From the NCBI GenBank assembly GCA_030690545.1, contig JAUYGN010000032.1, positions 1 through 64,000 on the forward strand: a stretch of DNA of 64,000 nt. Reading direction: 5' to 3'. Positions 55,850 to 64,000 of the stretch are shown here, one piece after another. Position 1 is the stretch's first letter, and each line of letters starts with the position of its first letter. The notes beneath the pieces are model-generated. The model searched no databases. It was not told where the DNA came from and was given only the letters and a program-made list of their open reading frames with translations. A program made the position numbers and the translations under genes. The DNA comes from Solirubrobacteraceae bacterium. GTDB taxonomy: Bacteria; Actinomycetota; Thermoleophilia; Solirubrobacterales; Solirubrobacteraceae.

Positions 55850-56304
55850 AAGCCGAAGGCCTTTTCGTGGTCACGCCATGGCCACCACGTCCCAAGGCGC
55901 CAGAATCCCCACGGCCGCTCCTTGGGGCAAAGAGGACCAGCGTCCGGGCGCCGCCGGGGAGCGATCGCGTGCGATGCGCGTAGTGGGCGGTGCGCCGGCG
56001 CAGCATCCCCGGCCGCATCCGCTCGCCGGCGACCTCGCCGATTGGGCCGCGCTCGGGCGCGTGCGGCAGGGCGGGCACGGCATCCAGCACTGCGAGCGAC
56101 GCAGGCCCTCGTCGCTATCGCGCAGGAGCGGGTCGCTCGCCTCGTACGCCGCGACGAGCTCGGGTCGTCGACGCGCTCCGAGCCGCCGCAGCCAGGGCAG
56201 GGCACGATGTCGTCGTAGCCACCGCGCAGCACGAACGTCCAGAACGGCGACGGGTGGTCGTGGAACGACAGATCCTCCGAGCCGGGGAGGAAGTGGTGGA
56301 TCAT
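55850..56304 (-). pseudogene. degenerate cupin-like mobile-element gene
   Basis: MIHHFLPGSEDLSFHDHPSPFWTFVLRGGYDDIVPCPGCGG..., then ERPWGFWRLGTWWPWRDHEKAFGFGMRCP after frame changes. Confidence 0.45.
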
Positions 56305-56768
56305 CAGCTTCCGGCCGCGGACACGCAGGATCGTCCAGCGGTGCCATGATCGGGCACGCGGGCGGGCCGATGACCTCGCGCTAGATCGGCCAGCGTCCGA
56401 TGAGACGCGCCGGCTCGCCGGCGTTGTCCATCACCGTCTCGCCCGCCATCAGAACGGGACCCGTGATCAATGAGTGGGCAGGCGAGGTCGAACGTCTTGG
56501 CGTTTCATCGGCTCCGAGCAGATGCAGCCGGCGGCGCGCAGCGCGTCGATGGCCTCCTTCTCCGTCTGGAGATGGGAGAGGTCGGGCATCGCCACGGACC
56601 TGAGGGCGGGCCATCCACCGACGCTGGCTCCGCGCTGGCGTCGCTCGGCGCGTCATCGTGGCCAGTTGGAACAACGGGGCCGACACGCCTCGCATGAGGC
56701 CACATCGCGCCACATCACGATTTGGCGCGTGTGCAGGGAAATCAGGCTTCCCGGCTAGCCGATCGCCC

Positions 56769-56813
56769 CCATGGTAAGGAAGGGGGTCATCGGTTCGAGT
56801 CCGATGGAGGGCT
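56769..56813 (+). repeat. tRNA-Thr 3'-half fragment (internal att of island B)
   Basis: ccatggtaaggaagggggtcatcggttcgagtccgatggagggct. Confidence 0.88.
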
Positions 56814-57106
56814 TCGTTGGTTCTGTTCGGCGACCTCGAGCCCGCTGCGGTCCTCCCCGCGGCGGAGGTCGCCGTTGAGGTCCGCCGCCGGACCGACCAG
56901 CTGCTTGCGCGCCTGTCGCGCCGCGACGACCACGGCGCGCTCCTAGCCAACGGACATGTCAGGGCGGCCCTCAGAGAGATAGCCGCCAAGGCCGCCGCGC
57001 TGCGGCACGAGACGCCGCTCAGCTTCGCGTGGGCACGCTCGTCGTGAGACTGCCTTGCGTGGACGTTCGCGAGGCCTACGCGGCACGTGGCCGCAGCGGT
57101 CTGTTG

Positions 57107-57307
57107 CTACGCCGCCGCGGCGCGGAGAGCGTCGGCGACGACCTGCTCAATGTCGCGGCCTTCGCGTTCCGCACGTTCGGTCAGGCGGTCGAGTGTCCCG
57201 CCGTCGACGGGAACCGTGACGGTCACCGCGATGTCCGGGTTGCCGGGCGTGGAATGGACCTCAGCCCCTGCGAGCGCGTCGGGAGCGTTGTCGTGAACGT
57301 CGGCCAT
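57107..57307 (-). CDS. ribbon-helix-helix-type antitoxin-like protein
   Basis: MADVHDNAPDAL...DIAVTVTVPVDGGTLDRLTERAEREGRDIEQVVADALRAAAA. Confidence 0.6.
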   Translation of the reverse strand: MADVHDNAPDALAGAEVHSTPGNPDIAVTVTVPVDGGTLDRLTERAEREGRDIEQVVADALRAAAA

Positions 57308-57324
57308 CCTTCCATCATGACGGG

Positions 57325-57612
57325 TCAGCGGGCCTTCCGGTAGAGGGCGATCTGCGCTGGAGTGGCGTCCCACGCCGTCATCACGTGCCATCGGCCGTGG
57401 TCGTCCGTGTCGCGGTCGACCACGACCGTGATCACCCGGCCATCTGGCGTCGGGACAATGACGTAACGACTGTGCTCGGCACGCGGGTTCGGGGTCGCCG
57501 TCCAGACGACTTGAGCCGCTCGGAAGAGCGACAGCGCGTCTTCCTTGGACAGCCCGCGCTCGGCGAGCTTCCGAAGGGCTTCGAGGTTGAACTCGAGCGA
57601 GAGGAACGGCAC
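57325..57612 (-). CDS. BrnT-like toxin
   Basis: FNLEALRKLAERGLSKEDALSLFRAAQVVWTATPNPRAEHSRYVIVPTPDGRVITVVVDRDTDDHGRWHVMTAWDATPAQIALYRK. Confidence 0.6.
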   Translation of the reverse strand: MPFLSLEFNLEALRKLAERGLSKEDALSLFRAAQVVWTATPNPRAEHSRYVIVPTPDGRVITVVVDRDTDDHGRWHVMTAWDATPAQIALYRKAR

Positions 57613-57792
57613 CAGCCAGAACCTACGAGGCGAATCAGATGAACAGACGTCGATCGATCCCGCCTGCTTCCGGTGCGCGCCACAACGGTGCCGGCTACGG
57701 CACCCCGTGCCCGCGATCGCTGAGGGCGCAGCGAGGGCGGCTTCAAGCCGCGGGCCAGAACGGACAGGGGCAAGGCCCCGGACGGGGCTCGG

Positions 57793-58035
57793 CTATTCGT
57801 CGGGGATTGCCACGCACTCGTAGTTGTCGTTTACCTTGCCTCCCATTGCCTCGCACTCTGCCTTTAGCGCGCGGCCGCCGTCCCAGGCCGTAACGCCATC
57901 GCACAGTCTGTGGCCGGGATACTCAGCACAGTCGACGAGGGCGGGATTCTTCGGCTCGGCCTGCTCAGCGCCACAACTCGTGATCGCAACTGCGGTCACG
58001 AGAATCGCGAGAGCATGAAGACGACGACGACGCAT
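57793..58035 (-). CDS. small lipoprotein
   Basis: MRRRRLHALAILVTAVAITSCGAEQAEPKNPALVDCAEYPGHRLCDG. Confidence 0.6.
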   Translation of the reverse strand: MRRRRLHALAILVTAVAITSCGAEQAEPKNPALVDCAEYPGHRLCDGVTAWDGGRALKAECEAMGGKVNDNYECVAIPDE

Positions 58036-58388
58036 CGGTGCATTCTCCTGCTTCTCGATCCGAGAGCGACCCTGGCTAGCGCTCCTGAGAGCCCCACAGG
58101 GTGGGCGGCTCGAAGTCTGCCCCTGTGAACGCGCCAAGAGTTATCCAGTAGGGGTGCGGGTCGAGGGGAGTCTGTTCGCCCCGAGAGCCCTGGGGATGCT
58201 GGGGCTGGCTGGTGCAGGCACTCTTGTCGGCGAGCCTGAGAACGTCGGAAGGGCGTGACGTTCGCCGAACTCCACTGTCGATGATCTTGTCATAGATCGC
58301 CTGGACCTTGCTCGCCCAGAGGGCGCAGTTAGCCTTCGCCAGCATGTGTTCGGCTTGCCGTACGTACGGTGATACGACACTTGGCGGT

Positions 58389-58432
58389 CCATGGTAAGGA
58401 AGGGGTCATCGGTTCGAGTCCGATGGAGGGCT
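58389..58432 (+). repeat. tRNA-Thr 3'-half fragment (outer attR of island B)
   Basis: ccatggtaaggaaggggtcatcggttcgagtccgatggagggct. Confidence 0.88.
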
Positions 58433-58461
58433 TGCCGGCGTGACGGCGCGCGGTATCCGGC

Positions 58462-58881
58462 TCAGCCCATCGGGCGCCCGTCACGCCGCGGCCGTGGGAA
58501 CCGCGCGTCCTCTGCGAACTCGGCGTAGCGGTCGAGGAACGTCGCGAGCAGCGTGCTCGTGTGCTTCAGCTCGGTCGCCGATTCGTGCAGGTGCGCCAGG
58601 CCCGCCGGTGTCAGCTCGTAGGTCCGCCGGTCCGGTCCGCCGGTCGACTTCTCCCACGCCGAGCGGACGAGGCCGTCGCTCTCCAGCGCGCGCAGCGCGC
58701 GATACAGGCGGCCTGGATCGTCGCGGCTGAAGCCCAGCGGTCGCAGGCGCTCGTGCAGCTCGTAGCCGTGCGCGGGGTGGTCGCGCAGGAGCAGCAGCAG
58801 GCATGGCCGCAGGAAGTTCTTCGGCAGCCCCTGCGCCGGTGTGTGATCGCTCGCGATAGCGGCCCCATCATGCCACCGCAA
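58462..58881 (-). CDS. PadR-family transcriptional regulator
   Basis: LLLLRDHPAHGYELHERLRPLGFSRDDPGRLYRALRALESDGLVRSAWEKSTGGPDRRTYELTPAGLAHL. Confidence 0.88.
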   Translation of the reverse strand: MRWHDGAAIASDHTPAQGLPKNFLRPCLLLLLRDHPAHGYELHERLRPLGFSRDDPGRLYRALRALESDGLVRSAWEKSTGGPDRRTYELTPAGLAHLHESATELKHTSTLLATFLDRYAEFAEDARFPRPRRDGRPMG

Positions 58882-58902
58882 GCGGCATTCCCGCGGCCGC
58901 TG

Positions 58903-59595
58903 TCAGCAGCCGCTGCCGTCCGCGTCGCACGTCTCGCTGCTCGCAGCGACCGCCGGCGGTGGGTTGGCGGCGCGCCCCTGGCGCAAGAGCTCGACGAGCG
59001 CCTCGGGCGGGTGCGCGCCCGACGCGCCGATCGCCCGATCGACGACGAAGAACGGCACGGCGCTGATGCCCAGCCGCGACGCGCTGCGCTCGTCCTCGCG
59101 CACCTCGGCGCCGTAGCGGTCGCCGCTCAGCACGTCGTGCACCTCGCCGGCGGGCAGGCCGACCTCGAGCGCGAGCCGTTCGAGCGTCGGGGCGTCGGAG
59201 ATCAACTCGCCCTCGCTGAGATAGGCGCGCATCAGGCGCTCCTGCATCGCGTCCTGCGCGTCATGCGCGGCCGCGAGGTGCACGATCCGGTGGGCGTCGA
59301 ACGTGTTGCCCGCGCGGGCGATGTCGAAGTGAAACTCAAGGCCGTCGCGAGCCGCGGTCTCGGTCACGCGGGCTTGCATCGCCAGCGCCTCGTCACGGGG
59401 CACGGCGTACTTCTCGGCGAGATGCGTGGCGCCGTCGACCGTGCGCTCGCGCGGCGCCTGAGGATCGAGCTCGAAGCTGCGCCAGGTGATCGTCACCTCG
59501 TCGCGGTGCTCGTAGGCGGCGAGCGCGGCCTCCAGGCGCCGCTTGCCGACGTAGCACCACGGACAGGCGATGTCCGACCAGACCTCGACGTGCAT
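58903..59595 (-). CDS. DsbA-family oxidoreductase (FrnE-like)
   Basis: VEVWSDIACPWCYVGKRRLEAAL ... LGISAVPFFVVDRAIGASGAHPPEAL. Confidence 0.93.
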   Translation of the reverse strand: MHVEVWSDIACPWCYVGKRRLEAALAAYEHRDEVTITWRSFELDPQAPRERTVDGATHLAEKYAVPRDEALAMQARVTETAARDGLEFHFDIARAGNTFDAHRIVHLAAAHDAQDAMQERLMRAYLSEGELISDAPTLERLALEVGLPAGEVHDVLSGDRYGAEVREDERSASRLGISAVPFFVVDRAIGASGAHPPEALVELLRQGRAANPPPAVAASSETCDADGSGC

Positions 59596-59644
59596 GATCT
59601 CGAGCGTAGCGCCTCCCGCGAGGTCTGCGTCTAGGCTCCGCGGG

Positions 59645-59806
59645 GTGAACCTCTCCCTGCTCGTCTACGTGATCGTGGGCGCCTTCGTCGCCGCCGCGCA
59701 CGACTTCTTCGACCACGTCGGCTCGATTCGCGGCGTCGCGTCGGCGGTGATCGCGATCCTCACCTGGCCGCTCGTCCTGCTCGGCGTCGAGATCCGCATC
59801 ACCTGA
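59645..59806 (+). CDS. small membrane protein
   Basis: VNLSLLVYVIVGAFVAAAHDFFDHVGSIRGVASAVIAILTWPLVLLGVEIRIT. Confidence 0.55.
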   Translation: MNLSLLVYVIVGAFVAAAHDFFDHVGSIRGVASAVIAILTWPLVLLGVEIRIT

Positions 59807-59874
59807 CCGAGCGCGGCGGACTACGATCGCGCCACCGTGAGGACCCCAGATCGCTTGGCGCAGGATCGAGAGCC

Positions 59875-61527
59875 GTGATCCTCGGCGTCAACGCCCCGCC
59901 GACCGGCTGGCACGACCCGGCCGCATGCCTCGTCGAGAGCGACGGCACGCTGCTGGCCTTCTGCGAGGAGGAGCGCCTGAGCCGCGCCAAGCACGCCGAG
60001 CGCAGCGGCCCGCGGCTGGCGGTCGCGCACTGCCTCGAGCAGGCGGCCGCGTCGTTCGCGGACGTCGAGCTCGTCGCCGTCGGCTGGGACGTCCCGCAGA
60101 CGGCGCCGCTGTACGGCCACCGATGGAGCCACGAAGGCGCGCCGTCGTGGCTGGAGCGCGAGCTCGGCTGGTCGCGTGCGGCGCGCGACCTGCCGGAGGT
60201 GCGCTTCGTCGGCCATCACCTCGCACACGCGACGATCGCCTTTCGGGCGTCGGACTTCGACGAGGCCGCCGTGCTCGTGATCGACGGCAACGGCGACGAC
60301 GAGAGCATCTCGATCTACCGCGCGCAGCGCGACCGGCCGCTCGTGCGCAAGCGCGTCTGGCCGCGCTCGCACTCGCTCGGCTACCTGTACGAGGCGGGCT
60401 GCCGCTGCGTCGGCTTCGGGCCGCTGCAGGCGGGCAAGCTGATGGGCCTGTCGGCGTACGGCCGCGCCGCCGGCGCCGAGCCCTGGGAGCTGCTGCCCGG
60501 CGGCGACCCCGCCGCGCCCGCCGGCGTCGACGAGGGCGACGGCTTCAACCGCTACATCCACGCCTGGATGGCGCGGCTGAGCGAGCTCGCCGGTGGGCGC
60601 CGGGTCACCCGGGCGCGCCACGAGCTGCAGCTCGATCCGCTCGCCGTGCAGATCGCCGTCTCCGCGCAGGAGGCCGTCGAGCGGGTCGTCGTCAGGCTGG
60701 CGGCGCTCGCACGCGCGCTCGCGGGGACCGAGAACCTCTGCCTGGCCGGCGGCGTCGCGCTGAACTGCAAGGCCAACGGCCTGCTCGGCGGGCCGGTCTT
60801 CGCGCCGCCCGCGCCGCACGACGCCGGCACGGCGCTCGGCGCCGCCTGGCACGTCGCACCGCCACAGGCGCACCGGAGCCCGGGCACGGGCGAACGGATC
60901 TCCGCGTTCCTCGGCCCGACGCCGGGGAGCGCCGCGCCGGCCAACGGCGCGCTCGACGGTCTGCACCGCGAGGCGCTGTCGCTGGAGCGCGTCTGCGCGG
61001 CGCTCGAGGCAGGACGGATCGGCGCGATCGTCGAGGGACCGGGCGAGATCGGCCCGCGCGCCCTCGGGCACCGGTCGATCGTCGCCGACCCGAGCAGCCC
61101 CGGCATGCACGGGCGCCTGAACGCGCTCAAGGGCCGCGAGCCGTGGCGGCCGTTCGGCGCCGCCGCGCTGCGCTCGCGCGCGGCGGCGTTGTGGCAGCCG
61201 CGGCCGCGGCTGTCGGACTACATGCTCGCCGGGACGCCGGTCTCCGACACCGGCGGCGCGCAGCTGCCCGCCGCCGTCCACGTCGACGGCACGACGCGGC
61301 CGCAGGAGCTCGATCCGGCGTCGCGCGACGTCCTGCCCGCGCTGCTGGACGAGTGGGGCGAGCGCGCCGGCGGCGCACTCGTCAACACGTCGTTCAACGG
61401 ACCCGGCGAGCCGATCGTGTCGAGCGCCGCCGACGCGGCCGGCGCTTTCCGGCGGCTCGGACTGGACTTCCTCGTGCTCGGCGACGAGCTCGTCGCCCGT
61501 GATCGCGGGTGGTGGCGCGCGCCATGA
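59875..61527 (+). CDS. carbamoyltransferase (NodU/CmcH family)
   Basis: ILGVNAPPTGWHDPAACLVESDGTLLAFCEEERLSRAKH ... GEIGPRALGHRSIVADPSS ... LVNTSFNGPGEPIV. Confidence 0.93.
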   Translation: MILGVNAPPTGWHDPAACLVESDGTLLAFCEEERLSRAKHAERSGPRLAVAHCLEQAAASFADVELVAVGWDVPQTAPLYGHRWSHEGAPSWLERELGWSRAARDLPEVRFVGHHLAHATIAFRASDFDEAAVLVIDGNGDDESISIYRAQRDRPLVRKRVWPRSHSLGYLYEAGCRCVGFGPLQAGKLMGLSAYGRAAGAEPWELLPGGDPAAPAGVDEGDGFNRYIHAWMARLSELAGGRRVTRARHELQLDPLAVQIAVSAQEAVERVVVRLAALARALAGTENLCLAGGVALNCKANGLLGGPVFAPPAPHDAGTALGAAWHVAPPQAHRSPGTGERISAFLGPTPGSAAPANGALDGLHREALSLERVCAALEAGRIGAIVEGPGEIGPRALGHRSIVADPSSPGMHGRLNALKGREPWRPFGAAALRSRAAALWQPRPRLSDYMLAGTPVSDTGGAQLPAAVHVDGTTRPQELDPASRDVLPALLDEWGERAGGALVNTSFNGPGEPIVSSAADAAGAFRRLGLDFLVLGDELVARDRGWWRAP

Positions 61528-61572
61528 GCCTGTGCGGTTTGCCACGTCCTCGGCGAGGGCACTGACCGGTCG

Positions 61573-61977
61573 ATGCGCCTGCTGCTGAACGTGATCTGGT
61601 TCCTGCTGTCCGGGCTCTGGCTGGCGATCGGCTACGCCTTCGCGGCGCTGATCTGCTTCGTCCTGATCATCACGATCCCGTTCGGGATCGCCGCGCTGCG
61701 GATCGCCGCCTTCGCGCTGTGGCCGTTCGGCTCGACGCTCGTCAGGCGCGCCGACGCCGGCGTCGGGTCGGGGATCGGCAACGTCCTCTGGGTCGTGCTG
61801 TGCGGCTGGTGGCTGGCGCTCGCGCACCTCGTGACGGGCGTCGCGCTGTGCTTGACGATCATCGGCATCCCGCTCGGCCTGGCGAACTTCAAGCTCGTAC
61901 CGGTCGCCTTCCTGCCACTCGGGCGCGAGATCGTCAGCGTCGAGGAGGCCGAGGGGATCTACGTCGGTCCCGCGTAG
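61573..61977 (+). CDS. YccF domain-containing protein
   Basis: LNVIWFLLSGLWLAIGYAFAALICFVLIITIPFGIAALRIAAFALWPFG...GIPLGLANFKLVPVAFLPLGREIV. Confidence 0.9.
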   Translation: MRLLLNVIWFLLSGLWLAIGYAFAALICFVLIITIPFGIAALRIAAFALWPFGSTLVRRADAGVGSGIGNVLWVVLCGWWLALAHLVTGVALCLTIIGIPLGLANFKLVPVAFLPLGREIVSVEEAEGIYVGPA

Positions 61978-62014
61978 GGTTGTCATCGCTGCTCAGGACG
62001 GGTAGGGGCATCGC

Positions 62015-63154
62015 ATGGCGCAGCGTGAGGGGGTGACGTTCGAGATCGAGCGGCTCGAGCTCGAGGGCGACGAGCTGGTCGTCAGCGGGTTCTGGTCGGG
62101 AGTGCGCGGCTTGCGCTTCGTGCGGCCGACGCTGCTGTCCGACGAGCATCGCATCCTCGCGACGCTCGAGCACAAGCCATGGGCGCCGTCGCCTGAGGCT
62201 GCCTGGACCGCGGCGTTCCCATGGAACGGCGGCGACGTCGATATCGGCAAGCTGGCGCTCGCGGTCGGTTCGCAGGTCACGGTGCCGCTCGGTGCCGGGA
62301 CGGTCGTCGAGGCCGCGCCCGCGCTTGCGCCCGCATCCGCGCCGGCACCTGCGGACGGAGACACGGACGACGCGGCGGATGCCGGCGCGTCGCCGCCCGC
62401 AGCGGCCGGACGCTCGCTCGATCCGGCGCTCGCCGTGGTGCCGACGGCCTCCCGGGCCGATGACGCCGAGACGGCGCACGATGATCACAGCGAGGCGTCG
62501 GATGAGAACGAGCTCGACGCGGTCGTGCGCGAGCGCGACGCCCTGCGTCGCCGCCTGGAGGATGCGGAGCTGCTGACCGCTGAGCGCGAGCGCCGCGCGG
62601 TCCAGGCGGCGAAGGCGGCCGCGCAGGAGGAGATCGCGCGCCACCGTGCCAGCGCCGACCGCGACCGCGATCGCGCGCTCGCCCAGCTCGCCGAGGCCGT
62701 CGAGGCGCGCGAGGCGGCGGTTCGCAGCCGCACCCGTATCGAGCTGGCGGCCGACGAGGCACTGCGCGCGCGCGACGATGCGGAGAACGCGCTCGACCAG
62801 GCCAAGAGCGAGCGCGACGAGGCCAAGGCGCAGCGCGACGAAGTCCTCGTCGCCTACCACACCCTGCAGCGCAGCGTCCAGCGCGAGCGCGCCCAGGAAG
62901 ACCGCGAGCGTGGCGCAGCGGCAGGGGCATCCGGTGACGACGGGGATGCGGGTGACTCCGACGAGACCAGTGCCCCGATCGGCGTGCGCACGATTCCGTC
63001 GGCTCGCACGGTCATGGCCGACCTGCAGCACCCGCGCCGCGAGGCCAAGCTCGTGCTCTCGCAGTTCGACCTGTGGGTCATCCGCGTGCTCGGCACCGTC
63101 GCGGCCGGCTGCTTCATCCTGCTGCTGCTCTCGATCCTGCGCGTGTTCATCTGA
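62015..63154 (+). CDS. hypothetical coiled-coil membrane protein
   Basis: N-terminal beta domain, long Ala/Arg/Glu coiled coil, C-terminal TM. Confidence 0.7.
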   Translation: MAQREGVTFEIERLELEGDELVVSGFWSGVRGLRFVRPTLLSDEHRILATLEHKPWAPSPEAAWTAAFPWNGGDVDIGKLALAVGSQVTVPLGAGTVVEAAPALAPASAPAPADGDTDDAADAGASPPAAAGRSLDPALAVVPTASRADDAETAHDDHSEASDENELDAVVRERDALRRRLEDAELLTAERERRAVQAAKAAAQEEIARHRASADRDRDRALAQLAEAVEAREAAVRSRTRIELAADEALRARDDAENALDQAKSERDEAKAQRDEVLVAYHTLQRSVQRERAQEDRERGAAAGASGDDGDAGDSDETSAPIGVRTIPSARTVMADLQHPRREAKLVLSQFDLWVIRVLGTVAAGCFILLLLSILRVFI

Positions 63155-63179
63155 GCGGCCGACCTGGCCACGGCGACGC

Positions 63180-63599
63180 TCAGCCCGCGCGCGCCTCCTC
63201 GAAGCGCTCCAGTCCGTCGTCCGGGATCGGCTCCCACGAGGCGGCGTCGGCGACGAACGCCCGAAAGCTGGGACGCACGCCGGGATCGGCGTCGAACGCC
63301 GACAGCCGCACGGTCATGCGGGCTCCGCCGTCCGGCGCGCGGCTGAACAGGTGCGCACCGCACGAGCGGCAGAAGCACTTCTCCATCCCGCCATCGGGGT
63401 GGCACCAGCCCTGGACGAGCTGCTCGCCCTGCACGATCGTCAGGGCGCCGCGGTCGACGAGCGCCTGCGCCGAGGACGAGGTGCCGGTGCGCCGTTGGCA
63501 GCGCGTGCAGTGGCAGTAGCCGGCGATCGCAGGCGGCTCGGTCAGCTCGAAGCGCACCGCTCCGCACAGACAGCCGCCCGTGAGCGCGTCCGGGCTCAC
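63180..63599 (-). CDS. GFA family protein
   Basis: [41 protein letters not shown]...[10 protein letters not shown]. Confidence 0.9.
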   Translation of the reverse strand: MSPDALTGGCLCGAVRFELTEPPAIAGYCHCTRCQRRTGTSSSAQALVDRGALTIVQGEQLVQGWCHPDGGMEKCFCRSCGAHLFSRAPDGGARMTVRLSAFDADPGVRPSFRAFVADAASWEPIPDDGLERFEEARAG

Positions 63600-63931
63600 G
63601 CTCCGTGGCAGCGCTTGTACTTCTTGCCGCTGCCGCACGGGCACGGCTCGTTGCGAGCCGGCGTCTCGCCGACGACGCGCGGCGGCAGCGGGTTGAAGCC
63701 CGGCTCGGGCAGCTTGTTGACCCGCATCACCGCCTTGTCGATCGCGCGCCAGCCGGCGAAGTTCGACGCGCGCGCGACCGCGATGCGCTCGGTGTTGACG
63801 ATCCGCGCCGCCGTCTGGTGCGGCGCGCAGAGCGTCTCCTTGGCCTGCTCGAGGCTCGACGGGTAGCCGAAGACCTGGCCCTTGCAGGCCGGGCAGTCCT
63901 CGTCGACCGGTTCGACGGGGTCGAGTGACAC
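63596..63931 (-). CDS. SEC-C metal-binding domain protein
   Basis: C-terminus [18 protein letters not shown]. Confidence 0.8.
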   Translation of the reverse strand: MSLDPVEPVDEDCPACKGQVFGYPSSLEQAKETLCAPHQTAARIVNTERIAVARASNFAGWRAIDKAVMRVNKLPEPGFNPLPPRVVGETPARNEPCPCGSGKKYKRCHGA

Positions 63932-64000
63932 GTTCGAGCGGTCGAGGTCGACGGCCCCGAAGGCGTGCTGGACGAGGTCGGTCAGGGCGCCGAGCCCGAC

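Noticed and set aside
59821-61986. 721-aa minus-strand ORF
   Set aside because: Antisense to the carbamoyltransferase and YccF genes; no recognisable motifs.

Overview
High-GC actinobacterial chromosome segment, probably a deep-branching Solirubrobacterales/Thermoleophilia-type genome (inferred from codon bias and gene content only). About 1-17.5 kb and 58.4-64 kb look like ordinary core genes (M23 peptidase, GH2, GT4, CutA, FAH hydrolase, M32 carboxypeptidase, ClpP, ABC transporter, PgsA, FolE2, housekeeping sigma factor, GPx; FrnE/DsbA, carbamoyltransferase, YccF, GFA, SEC-C). Between them are two separate tRNA-anchored islands. ISLAND A (about 17.6-50.5 kb) sits in the 3' end of tRNA-Tyr. 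It carries a large serine recombinase, a Tcp/FA-type T4SS module with no recognisable relaxase, a CBS-NhaA-TrkA-TrkH cation cassette behind a candidate structured RNA leader, an arsenic module (ArsR/ArsC/aquaglyceroporin, with a frameshifted second arsC and a decayed arsM), and a defence cassette (IetAS-like ATPase + S8 protease, a 316-aa unknown protein, an OLD-family nuclease and a small divergent partner). ISLAND B (about 51.3-58.4 kb) is a tandem pair of small integrase-less segments bounded by one full tRNA-Thr(GGT) and two 3'-half copies. Most interesting point: the recombinase gene of island A has no stop codon of its own in the integrated state. Its frame runs antisense through tRNA-Tyr and into the host, while the far island end (50.5 kb) carries, in the same frame across the att core, a 34-codon tail with a stop. 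Excision should restore a normal C-terminus, so integration looks like a C-terminal switch. A second copy of the same att arm at 43.25 kb isolates the defence cassette as a possible cis-mobilisable sub-element.
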